Below, piece after piece: positions 1 through 11,800 of a stretch of DNA of 64,000 nt (position 1 is its first letter; each line of letters begins with the position of its first letter). Under the pieces are notes generated by a model. That model was not told the DNA's origin and did not search any database. It worked only from the letters and a program-made list of their open reading frames with translations. The position numbers were made by a program, and so were the translations under genes. The stretch comes from Dasypus novemcinctus (taxonomy: Eukaryota > Chordata > Mammalia > Cingulata > Dasypodidae), in NCBI RefSeq assembly GCF_030445035.2, contig NW_026688628.1, positions 682,001 through 746,000 on the forward strand. Reading direction: 5' to 3'.

Positions 1-947
1 AAACTCTGTCTCTCCTGTATTTTCCTTTCTTCCTGCAGAGCTCCCTTTAGTATTTCTTGAAGGGGAGGTTTCTTGTTGGTATACTCTTTCAATTTCTGTT
101 TATCTGTGAATATTTTGAACTCTCCATCATTTTTGAATGCTAGTTTAGCTTGGTAGAGTATTCTGGGTTGGAATTTTTTCTTTTAGTACGTTGACTATAG
201 CAGACCATTGCCTTCTTGTCTCCATGGTTTCAGATGAGAAATCAGCACTTAATCTTATGGACCCTCCTTGTATGTGATCATTTTCTTTTCTCTTAATGCT
301 TTTAGAATTTTCTCTTTGTCTTGAGCATTGGATAATATGACAAGTATATGCCCTGGGGTGGGCCTGTTGGGATTTATGATGTTTGGGGTGCATTGTGCTT
401 CCTGGATATGTACATCTGTCTCTCTCAGTAGATTTGGGAAATTTTCAGCCATTATTTCCTGCAACACCCCTTCTGACCCCTCTCCCTTCTCTACTCCTTC
501 TGGGATGTCTATAATACGTATGTTTGTGCATTTTGCATTGTCATTCAGGTCCCTAAGTCCTAGCTGGATTTTTTCTATCTTTTTATCGATGAATTCTAAT
601 ATCTGTTTGATTTCCGATGTACTGCCTTCCACGTTGCTAATTCTCTCCTCTGCCTCTTCTAATCTGCTATTTGCTGCGGGTGTATTTTTGATTTCTTGAA
701 CTGTGGTGTTCATTCCCATCATATCTGTTATCTTTTTGTGTATGTCTGCAATTTCCTTTCCAAGTGCTTTCTTCATATTTTTATACTCTTCCTTTACTTC
801 ATTAAGTTGGTCTCTAATATATGTTCTGAGATCTTTAATTACTTGTCCAATGGTCTGCCCCTTCCTGGTTTTTAGTTTGTTCATTGGATTCAGCATGTTT
901 TCCTGATTATTCTTTTGGTTTGTAGCTTTTTTTCGCTGTCTGGCCAT
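1..947 (-). pseudogene. L1 ORF1 (RNA-binding protein), frameshifted
   Basis: ORF1 of L1 encodes the trimeric RNA-binding chaperone of the retrotransposition particle. The frame opens with MARQRKKATN at 947 and stays open for 230 codons to 255. It shows a Lys/Gln-rich N terminus, a heptad-like coiled-coil region (about residues 30-110, with EEAEERISNVE near residue 97), and the RRM/C-terminal type sequence with LRDLNDNAKCTNIRI near residue 133 and the family block ending in NAQDKEKILKA. After residue 230 the reading shifts into another frame (393-145) that holds the family-typical IRLSADFSSETMETRRQW, so there is at least one frameshift between about 255 and 290. Sequence near base 1 still belongs to the ORF1 C terminus. 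This is the best preserved ORF1 in the window, but it is not intact. Confidence 0.88.
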
Positions 948-2019
948 CGTTTTAAATTCATGAGTTTAATCATCCTTAGTTTCTTTGTCTAGTCTAGGGG
1001 ATTAATTAGTTGATGTTCTTGCATAAGTGTCATATCTTCTCTTTGTAACTTTGTTCTTCTTATTCTAATTTCTTCTTGCTGGATGAGTTCACTTTGAAGG
1101 AAAATATTAGGGCCAGGGAAAGGAAATTGTATAAGAAGAGAAAATGTTTAAAGTAGTATTGGTAATAAATGTTAACAGAGCTACAATATGAGATCTGGGA
1201 GAATGGATATTAGATTCATGTAAGTTGTGTAGAGTTATAGCAGTAATTAAAGTATCTGTAATGAGACAGTCAACTGATTATGGGAAGAATATAGTATGAA
1301 TTAAAAGGCCAGTGTTTTCATGAGAGAGGAAAGAGAAAAGAAAGACAATAGTATCAAGAGTGGATAAAAGACAGAAAACAGAACAAAGGTATTAGAAAAT
1401 AAAAGTTAGACAATTTGGGGACCAAAGAAATGGAGGTGGAATGTAAGAAAAACAGTAGATGGTGGTGGATAGAAAGATGTGGGGGAAAGAGGTTAGTGTA
1501 GGTGACCAAAATCAATTCACACAGAACTGAGTAAATGGAGGATGAGGAAACACAGCAAATGTGAGGTGCTCCCTGCAGCACCTATTGTATAAATAAAATA
1601 ATATAAAATAGGAAGAAAAAGAGAGAAAAGATAAAAAAAGAGAAGGAAAAAAGGGGGTGGGCAAAGAAAAGAGAGGGAAACAAGCAAGGAAAAGAAAAGA
1701 AGAAAGAAAAAAAAACCCAATAAACAAAAAAGGACCTTGGGGGATACAATGGGAGAAAAGACCAGGAGATAATGCAATATTAGTAACCAAGACAGTTAAA
1801 AAAAAAAAAGGAAAAAAAAACCCACAAATGCCAAGGGCTAGGACAGTCAAGGACCTTGATGGACCTCAGGGCATGGAGGATTCAGGGATAGGAAGTCTGT
1901 GATATTGCAGACTCAAGAGGTGTGAGTCTCTGGGGTGTAAGCCACCAGGGTTTATGGGACACAGACCTGGGAACCACAAATCCAGTTAACAGGGAGCCTG
2001 GGAGCAACACAGTGCAACT

Positions 2020-2800
2020 CAGCCTTCAGGGATTCCCACAGCTGGGCACCAGCCCTATGGGGAGGGGTCACGCCCACAAACTCTGACCTCTATGTCAGAA
2101 ACCCAAAATTCCCCCTCTCACAAGAGTCTCTTCTGTCACTGTCTCACCAAGTCAACTTCAGGACACCTCCTGCCCTGCAAGCCCCTGAAACAGCCTGCTG
2201 GGGATGCCACTGTACTATAGACAATTCAGGGACTGCTGCAGATGGGCCGCCAGCCCTATGAGAAGGGGCTCTAGCCAGAAGCTCTGAGCTCCATCTCAGA
2301 AATCCAAAATTCCACATCTCGCAAAAATCTCCGTCTTTGTCTAATTGGCTTCCAGACACCTCCCATCCTGCAAGTCCCTGAAACAGCCTGCTGGGGGCAC
2401 CGCTGTACTACAAGCAGTTTGGGGATGCGGTAGATGGGCTGTCTGCTCTAGTGGGAGGGGCTCTAGCTGGAAGCTCTGATCTCTGTGTCAGAAACCAAAA
2501 ATTACATGTCTCGCAAGAATGCCTCCATCTCTGTCTCACCAAATCGATTTCCAGACACCTCCCACCCTGCAAGCCCCCAAATAGCCCACTCAGGTCTTGG
2601 GAATTCCCTGGTTCAGCAAAGTCTCCAGGACTGCCCACCCCAGGGGGAAGCTTCGTATGAGCAGCTCCAATCTCCATGAAAGAGACCCAAAATTCTACAT
2701 TATACACGAATCTTCTTTTTCACCATGCCACTAATTTGATACCCAGACACCTCCTGCCCTGCAAATGCCTGAAACAGCCCAGTCCAGCAACATTCCAACC
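2020..2800 (-). repeat. Tandem ~195-bp L1 5' monomers, about four units
   Basis: The landmark ACACCTCC recurs at 2163, 2356, 2555 and 2747 (plus-strand coordinates), spacings of 193, 199 and 192 bp. A second landmark, CAGAAACCCAAAATT-like, recurs near 2097, 2296, 2490 and 2683. Units are diverged from each other by point changes. The plus-strand L1s at 6022 and 39505 contain only one such unit (near 6120-6200 and 39600-39690), so copy number differs between elements. Confidence 0.85.
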
Positions 2801-2851
2801 CTATTCAGCTGCTTCTTTGCAGGAGAGGTTATAAGGTGCACTCACTCAGAT

Positions 2852-2860
2852 GCCATCTTG
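2852..2860 (-). promoter_or_regulatory. YY1-like motif at L1 5' end
   Basis: The minus strand reads CAAGATGGC within the first ~15 bases of the element. A YY1 site of this same core lies at the start of human L1 and sets the transcription start. Function here is inferred. Confidence 0.55.
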
Positions 2861-2867
2861 CCTGAGT

Positions 2868-4287
2868 ATAGCCTTGCTTTGTGTTTTAAAAGCAACATCC
2901 TTTGTGAAACAAGAACTCCCTTGAGAAATGGTAATAATGAAATACCAATAAACCCAGAAGCTCCGTTTTGTGGTAGCATCTAAATTTGGATCAATTTTAT
3001 TAATGACATTCTGCTTCAATCCATAAAGTAGTGAAAGAAAGAAAAAAGAGGAAAGAAGAAAAATTGATGACACAAATCAAGGAAAAGCAGATTTTTCAGT
3101 TTGATTAGTTGTTGGAAATGGATAACCATGTTATTAACTGAGGTTGACTGGTGATGAATATTATTTTCTTTATTTTTCTGTGATAAAAAAATTTCATTTT
3201 GTTCTGCAAAAGTTCTGAAGACACGAAATCCCCACAAAGAAGAGCTGTCTAAGATTCTGATAACATGCACCAGCATTGTTAAGGAAGGTTATTCTGAGCT
3301 ATGATAGGCTCCTGGTAACTAATCCAGGGTTTGGGAGGCAGGCATTGCTGCTTTCTTATCATTCGTACATTAAAGAGAGTTTTAGAACTAATTAGAAGGA
3401 GAAGAAATGGGCATTTTTCTGTCATGTTGCATATCATACTCTATTATGCTGATTTTCTCCAGCTTAGGGAACAAAATAAAGTGCCATTTGCCCTCACATT
3501 CAGTGTAGGGTGATTGCATGTTCTGTTCTTGAGTCCCTTCTTCCCCTTTAGGATCTTCCCCTCAGAATAAGAACCCTAGGGACTTACTCAGCCTAGAAGG
3601 ATCAGAGGAAAGCACAAGCCCAGCCTCTTCCATGAGGATCTTCCCTTTCCCTGTTCACTGCTGTTAGTGTTGCCCCCAGCTGGCTGACCTACTGCCCTAT
3701 ACACTTTGCCACCAGGCTTTCAGGTGTGAGAGAAGAAGGTGCCTCCCACCTCTCCACCAGGTATCTGGAGGCCTGGTCTATGTGTTCTCCAGCCACATAT
3801 GTGTTCCACGGGTGGGCTGGCCAGGAGTGACTTAAGCCACAGAATGACCAGGAACCCAGCTCCCTTCTAAGTCCTTAATTTACTGGGCATATGGGAGTGG
3901 TGTGAGTGATGGAGAGCATGTTATCTTTCTTTCTTGCCAGCTGGCCTCAAGTGGGCTGGGCAGTAACTCTGAACCTCTGGATTCCAGAACTTTGCCTGAC
4001 AGGAGACCAAGTTCCTTCTTTGGAGAATTGACATTCCAACATCCCAGGAGTGTGGGTGGGGTGCTTGAGCTTCCTTGGGTTCCTGAAGGGCCTTCTGGTC
4101 TAGGGGCTTACCTACAAAGTTTCCTTCTAGAGGACATAACACTGCTAGCTAGAGGTGACTCTCAGCCAATCAACATCCTACGTTATGTATTTTAAAGATA
4201 ATGTGATCTCTCCATGGTGCATTACGTTTTTTAAACTGTTGGATTTTATTTGATTTAATTCAAATATCTTTAATTTTTATATAGTGT
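2868..4287. other. No gene seen; unclassified sequence
   Basis: No coding frame, RNA gene or repeat that I can name is visible. Open frames here are short, lack recognisable motifs, and carry no codon-bias signal. An A-rich stretch at about 3025-3065 and a moderately GC-rich block at about 3540-4190 are present but not diagnostic. Confidence 0.5.
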
Positions 4288-4940
4288 AGCCATTTGATAT
4301 TGTTTATGAATTCCAAACATAGGTATTGGATTATGTTTGTAAACTGGTCTGTTCCTCTGGGCATGATAGATTGTATTAACTTCATAGGTTTAATTTTTAC
4401 GTATTAAATTATGATCAGGGGTTTGAATGGCCCATGTCAGTAGGACATTGAGTCTTCACCCCCTTGGTGGGCAGGGACTCAGCAAGAAAAAGACATGGCA
4501 AAGGATGTAGTTGGAGTTTTGATGCTGGAACTTGGGGAAGTAAACACACAGGAGAAGAACACAGAGAAATAGAGATGGCTCCTTAGACATGGCAGAGGCC
4601 TGGGAAGAGAGATAACCTGAAGGTCTACGGCTGACCTTGTGGAGAGACCAGAGAAGCCAAGCCCATAAAGTAACAAGTGCCAGACAGAGAGACAAGCCTT
4701 ATGTCAGTCTACATCTGAGACCAGAAGAAGCTGGGACCATGGAGTGTGAAGAAGAAGCCTGAATCCTCACAGAGACCAGCAGCCATCTTGCTCCAACATG
4801 TGGCAACAGACTTTGGTAAGGGAAGTAACTTACACTTTATGATCATGTGACTGTAAGCTTCTACCCAAAATAAACCCTCTTTGTAAATACCAACAGCTTT
4901 CTGGTACTTTGCATCAGTACCCCTTTAGTTGACTAATACA
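4288..4940 (+). repeat. Unclassified dispersed repeat, copy 1
   Basis: The start (TTTATGAATTCCAA, then TATGTTTGTAAACTGGTCTGTTCCTCT) is closely matched by 34780-34840, showing that it is a dispersed element. The right part holds an AATAAA near 4870 followed by a T-rich/CAG-containing end, which could fit an LTR or another polyadenylated element. I do not recognise a family. No open frame of note is present. Boundaries are approximate. Confidence 0.6.
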
Positions 4941-6021
4941 TATAGTCAAAGTGGTTGATTTTTTTTGTGATTTCTCCCCATTGCTTTGATGATTAGAAGA
5001 CCCTTAGAGCTGTTTTTCACCTTTTAAAATCCATCCAGAATTTTCTATTGTCTACAATGAAGTGGGAAGATACCAGTTTATTTTTAACCTAAAGAGCTAT
5101 CCAACTTTCACAGTACCAAACACTGAAAACTTTATCACTGGCCATTGTTTGGGCTTCTTGTTAACCTAGGAGTGTAGGAGCCATACTGGAGGTGATGCTT
5201 TCCACAGAAGTGAAGGCCACAGTGGACCAGGGCACCCTGTGACCATCCCAGAAGTGGACAAGCTTGAAGGCAGCTGTGGGAGGAAGCTCGGGTATGGGGG
5301 GCTGGTTCTGGCTAGCCGTGGTGTGGGAGCAGGAGCCCTGATCCCATGCTGGGAGGTTTTCTGTCCTCCCCATCCTGTAAAGTGACTTGGAGCACAGGCA
5401 CACCAGGATTTCCAGCAGCCGTGGGACAAGTTCCTTTAGTATGGCACCCCTGGAATTCTCAAGAACTTTAAGACAATACTAAGGATTGCCTTGTTGGCCT
5501 TAACAGGTGGCTGTGGACAACAACCAGGCTGACTTATCTTCACACCACTCCCAGAATGACCAGGTGTCTTGCACAGGATGGAAGGTGTGTGAAGGGTCTG
5601 TAGAGACTCAATTGAAGCTCAGTCTGAGTTCCTGGAGTCAGTGAGCTTGGGGATTACTGGGTTTTCCAACATACTCTGCATATGTGCTGCATTCTCTTCA
5701 CTGTACTTTCTGCCTTGTGCCTTGCAGTTGGTAGAAATGCTTCCTAGCATTACTACCCAGAGGAAAAAAGTAATGCAAAAACAAACTTAGGTAACCTGGC
5801 ATCGAGACCTGATACTTCCCAAATCCAGCAAGAACAAGTGTCTGAGTTCACTGTTGGGAGTATCTAAGCAGCCAGAGTGATATACATGGCTAACCAGGAG
5901 AGGATTAAAGAACAGCTAGCATATGCATTTCTTCATCTTTTATTAGATAATGAGGCAGATGTACTTTCCCTTTAAGGACAAGCTGGGGTGAACAAATGGA
6001 GATATTAAAAGATGATAGCTG
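4941..6021. other. No gene identified; GC-richer block at 5160-5860
   Basis: The block at about 5160-5860 has a base composition richer in G and C than its surroundings and several short frames on both strands, none matching a protein I recognise. It could be a decayed processed retrocopy or merely unique sequence. The remainder is AT-rich without visible features. Confidence 0.4.
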
Positions 6022-6031
6022 ATGGGTGGGG

Positions 6032-6040
6032 CAAGATGGC
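6032..6040 (+). promoter_or_regulatory. YY1-like motif at L1 5' end
   Basis: CAAGATGGC lies about 10-15 bases from the start of the element, as in the L1 at the left edge. Confidence 0.55.
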
Positions 6041-7041
6041 ATCTGAGTGAATGCACTTCATAATTGCGCCCTAGAAGAGCAGCTGAGTAGGGTTGGAATC
6101 TTGCTGCAGTGGGCTGTTTTGGGAACTTGCAAGGCAGGAGGTGTTTGGACATTGATTTGGAGAGACAGAAATCATGCTTGCTAAGGTAGAATTGTAGGTT
6201 TCTAGCACCGAGGTCGGAAGTTGTGGAGAGGTGGGACTCTTCCCCCTTAGGCATTCCCTGGACTGTCAGTAGTGTGGTGGCATTCCTAGGCCCTGTGTTC
6301 CCCAGAAGCATGGTCTCCAGATCCATGTCCCCTAAGCCACCACAGCGGACGTTCCACAGACCTACATACCCTAAGTCTACAATATCCCAGACTTCCCACT
6401 CCCAAATCCAGAGCTCCCTGCAGTAAAAGAACACACTAGCCATTCAGTTTTGGACTGACTCTGTGAGTTGGAGGGTTTGGGTGGGAGGTGCAGAGGGGCA
6501 AAATGAGTGCGGGTTCATTTTCAGGTCCTGACCCACCTTTTTTTTTTTGAACTTGGAGGAGCATACCAGCTGGCTTGGGGAAAGCTGGGGAAGAAAGGAG
6601 AGGCAAATCTGCCGAGAAAGCCCTATTTACCTAAAAATGCTGGGTTAGGAAACTTGGTCTGGAAGAAGGTGGAGTCAGAAAATCAACTAGCCCTCCTGTA
6701 GCACACCTAAGGGAGATAGCTGTAAGATGTGTTTTGAAAACTTCCATTAGCATATTTGGGGTTCCTGGTGAGGTGGGGGCACTCTGTCTTTGGAAATTAA
6801 GACACATTGTTTTCTCTGGTGATTTGGTACACCAAGGACCCACTTGAATCTCCTACTGGACACCTCACACAGCTTCTCTGCTGCCCTGGGAGAGAGGGAA
6901 GTGAGAAAGGGAGAAAGGGGGAAGGTCAGACTCCTAAGCATTTTATTTAAATACAGAAAGGATTCCTTGCTTGAAATTTTGGTCATTTTTATTGGTTTAT
7001 TTTCTTATTTTTTCCTTCCTCTTTATACCCCCACAGCCCTT

Positions 7042-7100
7042 TCCTCCTCCTCCTCCTCCTCCTCCTCCTCCTCCTCCTCCTCCTCCTCCTCCTCCTCCTC
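7042..7100 (+). repeat. (TCC)n microsatellite, about 20 units
   Basis: An uninterrupted run of TCC triplets covers 59 bases inside the pyrimidine-rich tract of the L1 5' UTR. The same position in the other L1s is pyrimidine-rich (40545-40650) or, inverted, purine-rich (1600-1830) but not a perfect triplet repeat, so the expansion is specific to this copy. Confidence 0.97.
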
Positions 7101-7815
7101 TTCTTCTTTTTCTGCATCTTCCTGTTTTTCTTGCTTGCATTTCCACCCCCGTTTCCCCCCCTTCCCTCCCTTTTTTCCTTCTCTTCTTTTTTTAATATTA
7201 GGTGTTCCAGGAAGTGATTCACATTTGCTGTGTTTCCTCATCCTCGATTTCCTCTTTTCTGTTTGTACTGATTTTGACTACCAATGCTAACCCCTTTCCT
7301 CAACATCTTTTTATCCTCCATCATTTAGTGTCTCTCTTACATTCCACTGCTCTTAATTTAGCCCTCAATTTTCATTTCTAATACCTTTGTGTGGTTTTGT
7401 CTTTTATTCGCTCTCCATATTATTGTCTTTTCCTTTCTCTTTCCCACTTTCCTGACCACACTGGTCTTTTAATTCATACCATATTCCTCCCCATATTCAG
7501 TTTACTGTCTCATTATAGATACTCCATTTTTCTTACTGTTCTAACTCTACACAGCTTACATGAGTCTAATACCCATTGTCCTAGATCTCACATGGTTCTT
7601 CTGCTAACATTTACTATCAATACTACTATTCTACTTTTTTCTTTTCTTACTTGTTTTGTTTTCACTTGCCCTAATATTTTACTTCAAGTGAACTTAGCCA
7701 ACAGCAAGGAAATAGAATAAGAACAAAGTGGCAAAGAGAAGACTTAACACACACGCAAAAACAACTAGTTATCCCTGAGACTAGACAAAGAAGTTAATCA
7801 AGCCAGCAAGATAAA

Positions 7816-8828
7816 ATGATGACCAGACAGCAACAAGAAACTATAAGCCAAACCAATAATCAGGAAAACATGACCCAATCCAGTGAACAAACTAAAATTA
7901 GGAAGAAGAGCAGAACATCAAGCAAGTAATTAAACCTCTCAAAACATTTAATAAGGGCCAATTTAATGTAAGAAGTAAGAGATAAGAATATGAAGAAAAC
8001 ACTTGGAGAGCATGCACGAGAAATTGCAATCATGCAAAAAAAAAAAAAAGACAACGGATATGATGGGAAGGAACAGCATAATCCAAGAAATCAAAAATAC
8101 ACTCTCAGCAAATAACAGTACATTTGAAGAGGGAGAGGAACTAGTGATGTGGAAGACAGTACATCTGAAATCAAACAGTAGAATTGATAGATAAAAAGAG
8201 AGAAAAAATTCAACAGGGGCTTTGGGACCTGAATGACAATGCAAAATGTGAAAACATATGCATTATAAGCATCCCAGAAAAAGAAGAGAAGGGAAAGGGA
8301 ACAGAAGGGGTGTTGGAGGAAATAATGGATAAAAACTTCCCACACCTAGTGAGGGAGATAAACATCCACATCCAGGAAGCACAATGCACCCTAAATAGCA
8401 TAAATCCCAACAGGTCTACCCAAAGACATATACTTGTCAAATTATCCAATGCTCAAGACAAAGAGAAAATTCTAAAAGCAGCAAGAGAAAAAAACCACAC
8501 ATACAAAGGAGGCTTCATAAGATTGAGGGCTGATTTCTAATCTGAAACCATGGAGGCAAGAAGGCAGTCTTACGACATAGTCAAGATACTAAATGAAAAA
8601 AAAATTTCCGAAAAAGAATACTCTTTCCAGCTAAACTAACAATCAAATATGATAGAGAGTTCAAATACTCACAGATAAACAGAAATTAATAGAGTATGCC
8701 AACAAGAATCCTGCCCTTCAAGAAATACTAAAGGAAATTCTATAGGAGGAAAGAAAAAAACAGGAGAGACAGAGTTGGAGGAGAGTGTAAGAACAACTAA
8801 AAAGACTAAAAAACTGAACAAAATATAA
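7816..8828 (+). pseudogene. L1 ORF1, broken
   Basis: The start codon ATG at 7816 is in the same place as in the other two ORF1s (sequence MMTRQQQETISQ). A stop interrupts the frame about 37 codons in. The coiled-coil region is recognisable at about 7960-8180 (ending in ENTLSANNSTFEE-like text) and the RNA-binding C-terminal half at 8184-8540 (WDLNDNAKCENICIISIPEK and NAQDKEKILKAAREKN). A further stop follows IRLRADF. An A-run at 8036-8049 has probably caused slippage. Compared with the minus-strand ORF1 at the left edge the order of domains is complete, but the frame is not. Confidence 0.85.
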
Positions 8829-8850
8829 CAAACACAAATCCAAAGAAAAA

Positions 8851-11800
8851 ATTGCTAATATAAATAATTCCTTGAAAGTGATAATACTGAATGTCAATGA
8901 ATTAAACTCACCTGTCCAGAGTCTCAGACTGGAAAATTGGATAAGAAAGTATGATCCATCTATATGTTGTCTACATGAAAAACATCTTAGACCCAGGGAT
9001 TCAAGGAGGTTGAAAATGAATGGCTGGAAAAGAATCTTACAAGCAAATAATAACCAAAAAAGGGCAGGAGTAAATATGTTAATATCAGACAAAACAGACT
9101 TTAAATGCAAAACATTTGTGAGAGACAAATATGGACACTACATATTAGTGAAAGGGATAATCATTCAAACAGAAAGAACAGTTATAAACATTTATGCTCC
9201 TAACAAGGGTACCTCCAAATATCTGAGGCAAACACTGGAGAAACTAAGGGAAGGAATAGATGTCTCTACAATTATAGTGGGGGACTTTAATACACCACTA
9301 TCAAGCTGAAAATCTGCAAGGGCCAGAGGCCCAGATTTCACACCAAGATATGGAAATTAAACAGCACACTCTTAGAAATACAGTGGGTCAAAGAGGAAAT
9401 CTCAAAAGAAATTAATAACTGCCTTGAAACTAATGAAAATGATAACACAACATACCAAAACTTATGGGATGCAGCAAAGCAGTACTGAGAGTGAAACTTA
9501 GAACCATAAATTCATACATCAAAAAAGAAGAAAGAGGAAAAATTGAGGAACTAACTGCACATTTGGAGGAATTAGGAAAAAAACAACAAATAACCCTGCC
9601 AGAAGAAGAAAGAAAGAAATAACAAAGATAAGAGCAGAACTAAGTGAAATAGAAAATAAGAAAGCACTTGAAAAGATAAACAAAACCAAGAGATGGGTCT
9701 TTGAGAAGATCAATAAAATTGACAAACACTTAGCTAGACTAACAAAGAAAAAAATAGAGAAGATGCAAATACACAAAATAAGAAATAACAAAGGAGATAT
9801 CACCACTGGCCCCACAGAAATAAAGACTATCATAAGAGGATACTTTGAAAAACTATATTCCAACAAAAATGACAATTCAGAGGAAATGGACAAATTTTTA
9901 GAAATACATAACCAGCCTATATTGATGAAAGAAGAAATTGATGATCTCAACAAACTAATCACAAGTAAAGAGATAGAATCAGTCATTAAAAACCTCCCAA
10001 CTAAGAGCCCTGGGCCAAATGGCTTCACAGGTGAATTCTACCAAACTTTCCATAAAGAACTAACACGAATCTTGCTGAAACTCTTCCAAAAATTTGAAAC
10101 AGAAGAACATTGCATAACTCATACTATGATGCCAAAATTACCCTAATATGAAAGCCAAACAAAGACACCACAGGAAAGGAAAATTACAGACCAATCTCTC
10201 TAATGAACATAGATGTGGAAATCCTCAACAAAATGCTTACTAATCATATTCAACAGCACCATAAATCAATTATACTCCATGACCAGGTGGAATTCATTCC
10301 TGGTGTGCAAGGATTGGTCACCATAAGAAAATTCATTAATGTAAAAACCACATAAACAGATTGAAGGAAAAAATTCACATGATCATATCTATAGATGCAG
10401 AAACAGCATTTGACAAAATACAGCACTATTTCTTAATAAAAACACTGCAAAAATTGGAGTAGAGGGAAACTTTCTGAACATAATAAAAGATATATATGAA
10501 AACCTCCAGTTAACATCATTTACAATTTTGAAATCTGAAAATCTTTCCCTCTAAAATCAGGGACAAGGAAGGAACCCATTATCACCTCTTCTATTTAATA
10601 TTTGTTAGAAGTACTTGGGTGAGCATTGAAGCAAGAATCAGACATAAAAGGCATTCAAATTGGAAAGGAAGAAGTCAAAATTTACTATTTGCAGATGATA
10701 TGATCCTATACATAGAAAACCCTGAGAAGTCTACAACGAAACTTCTAAAACTTATATATGAGTTCAGTAATGTTGAAGGTTATAAAATCAATGTGCAAAA
10801 ATCAGGAGCATGTCTGTACACCAATAATGAAAAATGTGAGGAGGCAATCAAGAAAAAAATACCATTTACAATAGTAAATTTAAAAATCAAATACCTAGGA
10901 TTAAATTTAACTAAAGATGTAAAAAATTTATACACAGAAAACTACACAACACTATTCAACGAAACCAAAGAAAACTTAAACAAGAGGAAGAATACTCCCC
11001 GTTCATGGATAGGAAGGCTAAATATTCGTATGATGTCTATCCTACCAAAACTGATCTACACATTCAATACAATCCCAATAAAAATCAACACAGCATTCTT
11101 TAAGGAACTAGAAAAACTAGCTATGAAATTTATTTGGAAATGAAAGAGGCCACGAATATCCAAAGATATATTGAAAAAGAAAAATGAAATAGGAGGAATC
11201 ACACTACCTGACTTCAAAACATAGTACACTAGTGAAAACAGCATGGTATTGGCACAAGGAGAGGTACACTGATCAATGGAACCAATTTGAAAATTCTGAT
11301 ATAGATCCTCATAGATACAGACACATGATATTCTGAAGGCCACCAAACACACTGAAAGGGAATTACCAATTCACACCTTATACAAAAACCAACTCAAGGT
11401 GAATCAAAGACCTAAATATAAGAGCCAAGACTATAAGGACCTTAGAAAGCAATGTAGGGAAACATCTACAGGACCTTGTAATAGGAAATGACTTCATGAA
11501 TTTCACACCCAAAACACGAGCAGCAAAAGAACAAATAGATAAATGAGACTTCTTCAAAATTAGAGCCTTTTGAACCTCAAAAGACTTTGTCAAGAAAATG
11601 AAAAGAGAGCCAACCCAATGGGAAAAAAATATTTGGTAACCATGTATATGATAGGAGACTAATATCCTTCAAATATAAAGAACTTCTATATCTCAAAAAA
11701 TAAAAAGACAACCTACACATCTTAAAAAGTGGCAAGACTTAAACAGACACTTCTCCAAATAAAAAATACAAATGGCTAAAAAGCACATGAAAAATACTCA

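Larger units (their letters stand above)
1..2867 (-). mobile_element. LINE-1, 5' part, continues off left edge
   Basis: This is the 5' half of an L1 retrotransposon read on the minus strand. It contains, from right to left, a 5' UTR (2867 to 948) and ORF1 (947 down to the window edge); ORF2 would lie left of base 1. The right boundary is placed where similarity to the 5' ends of the plus-strand L1s at 6022 and 39505 begins, around the motif CAAGATGGC read on the minus strand. The last 60 bases at the left edge match the end of ORF1 in the L1 at 55296-61987. No flanking duplication can be tested because one end is missing. Confidence 0.93.
948..2867 (-). promoter_or_regulatory. L1 5' UTR with tandem monomers and polypurine tract
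   Basis: This 1.9-kb leader lies between the L1 5' end and ORF1. On the minus strand it starts with a YY1-like CAAGATGGC, passes through about four ~195-bp tandem units (2800 to 2020), then a long pyrimidine-rich tract (polypurine on the plus strand, about 1600-1830) before ORF1. The ORF1-proximal part matches the 5' UTRs of the L1s at 6022 and 39505. In L1s this region is the internal promoter; that role is inferred from position and family knowledge. Confidence 0.8.
6022..7815 (+). promoter_or_regulatory. L1 5' UTR
   Basis: The leader begins with the YY1-like motif, contains a single ~195-bp monomer-like unit, and carries a (TCC)n-expanded pyrimidine tract at 7042-7100. The region 7200-7800 aligns by eye with 40660-41290 and, inverted, with 948-1590. 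It is the presumed internal promoter. The short frames inside it, including the Ser/Pro-rich frames created by the TCC tract, are not taken to be genes. Confidence 0.8.

Noticed and set aside
328..906. Plus-strand hydrophobic frames
   Set aside because: They are antisense shadows of L1 ORF1.
6844..7290. A 148-codon Ser-rich frame and overlapping Pro-, Arg- and Glu-rich frames
   Set aside because: They are translations of the (TCC)n tract in the L1 5' UTR; no gene is supported.
9519..10028. A 169-codon minus-strand hydrophobic frame, and similar frames at 42280-42696 and 60394-60882
   Set aside because: All three are antisense to the same ORF2 segment; A-rich sense codons give Phe/Leu/Ile-rich antisense frames.
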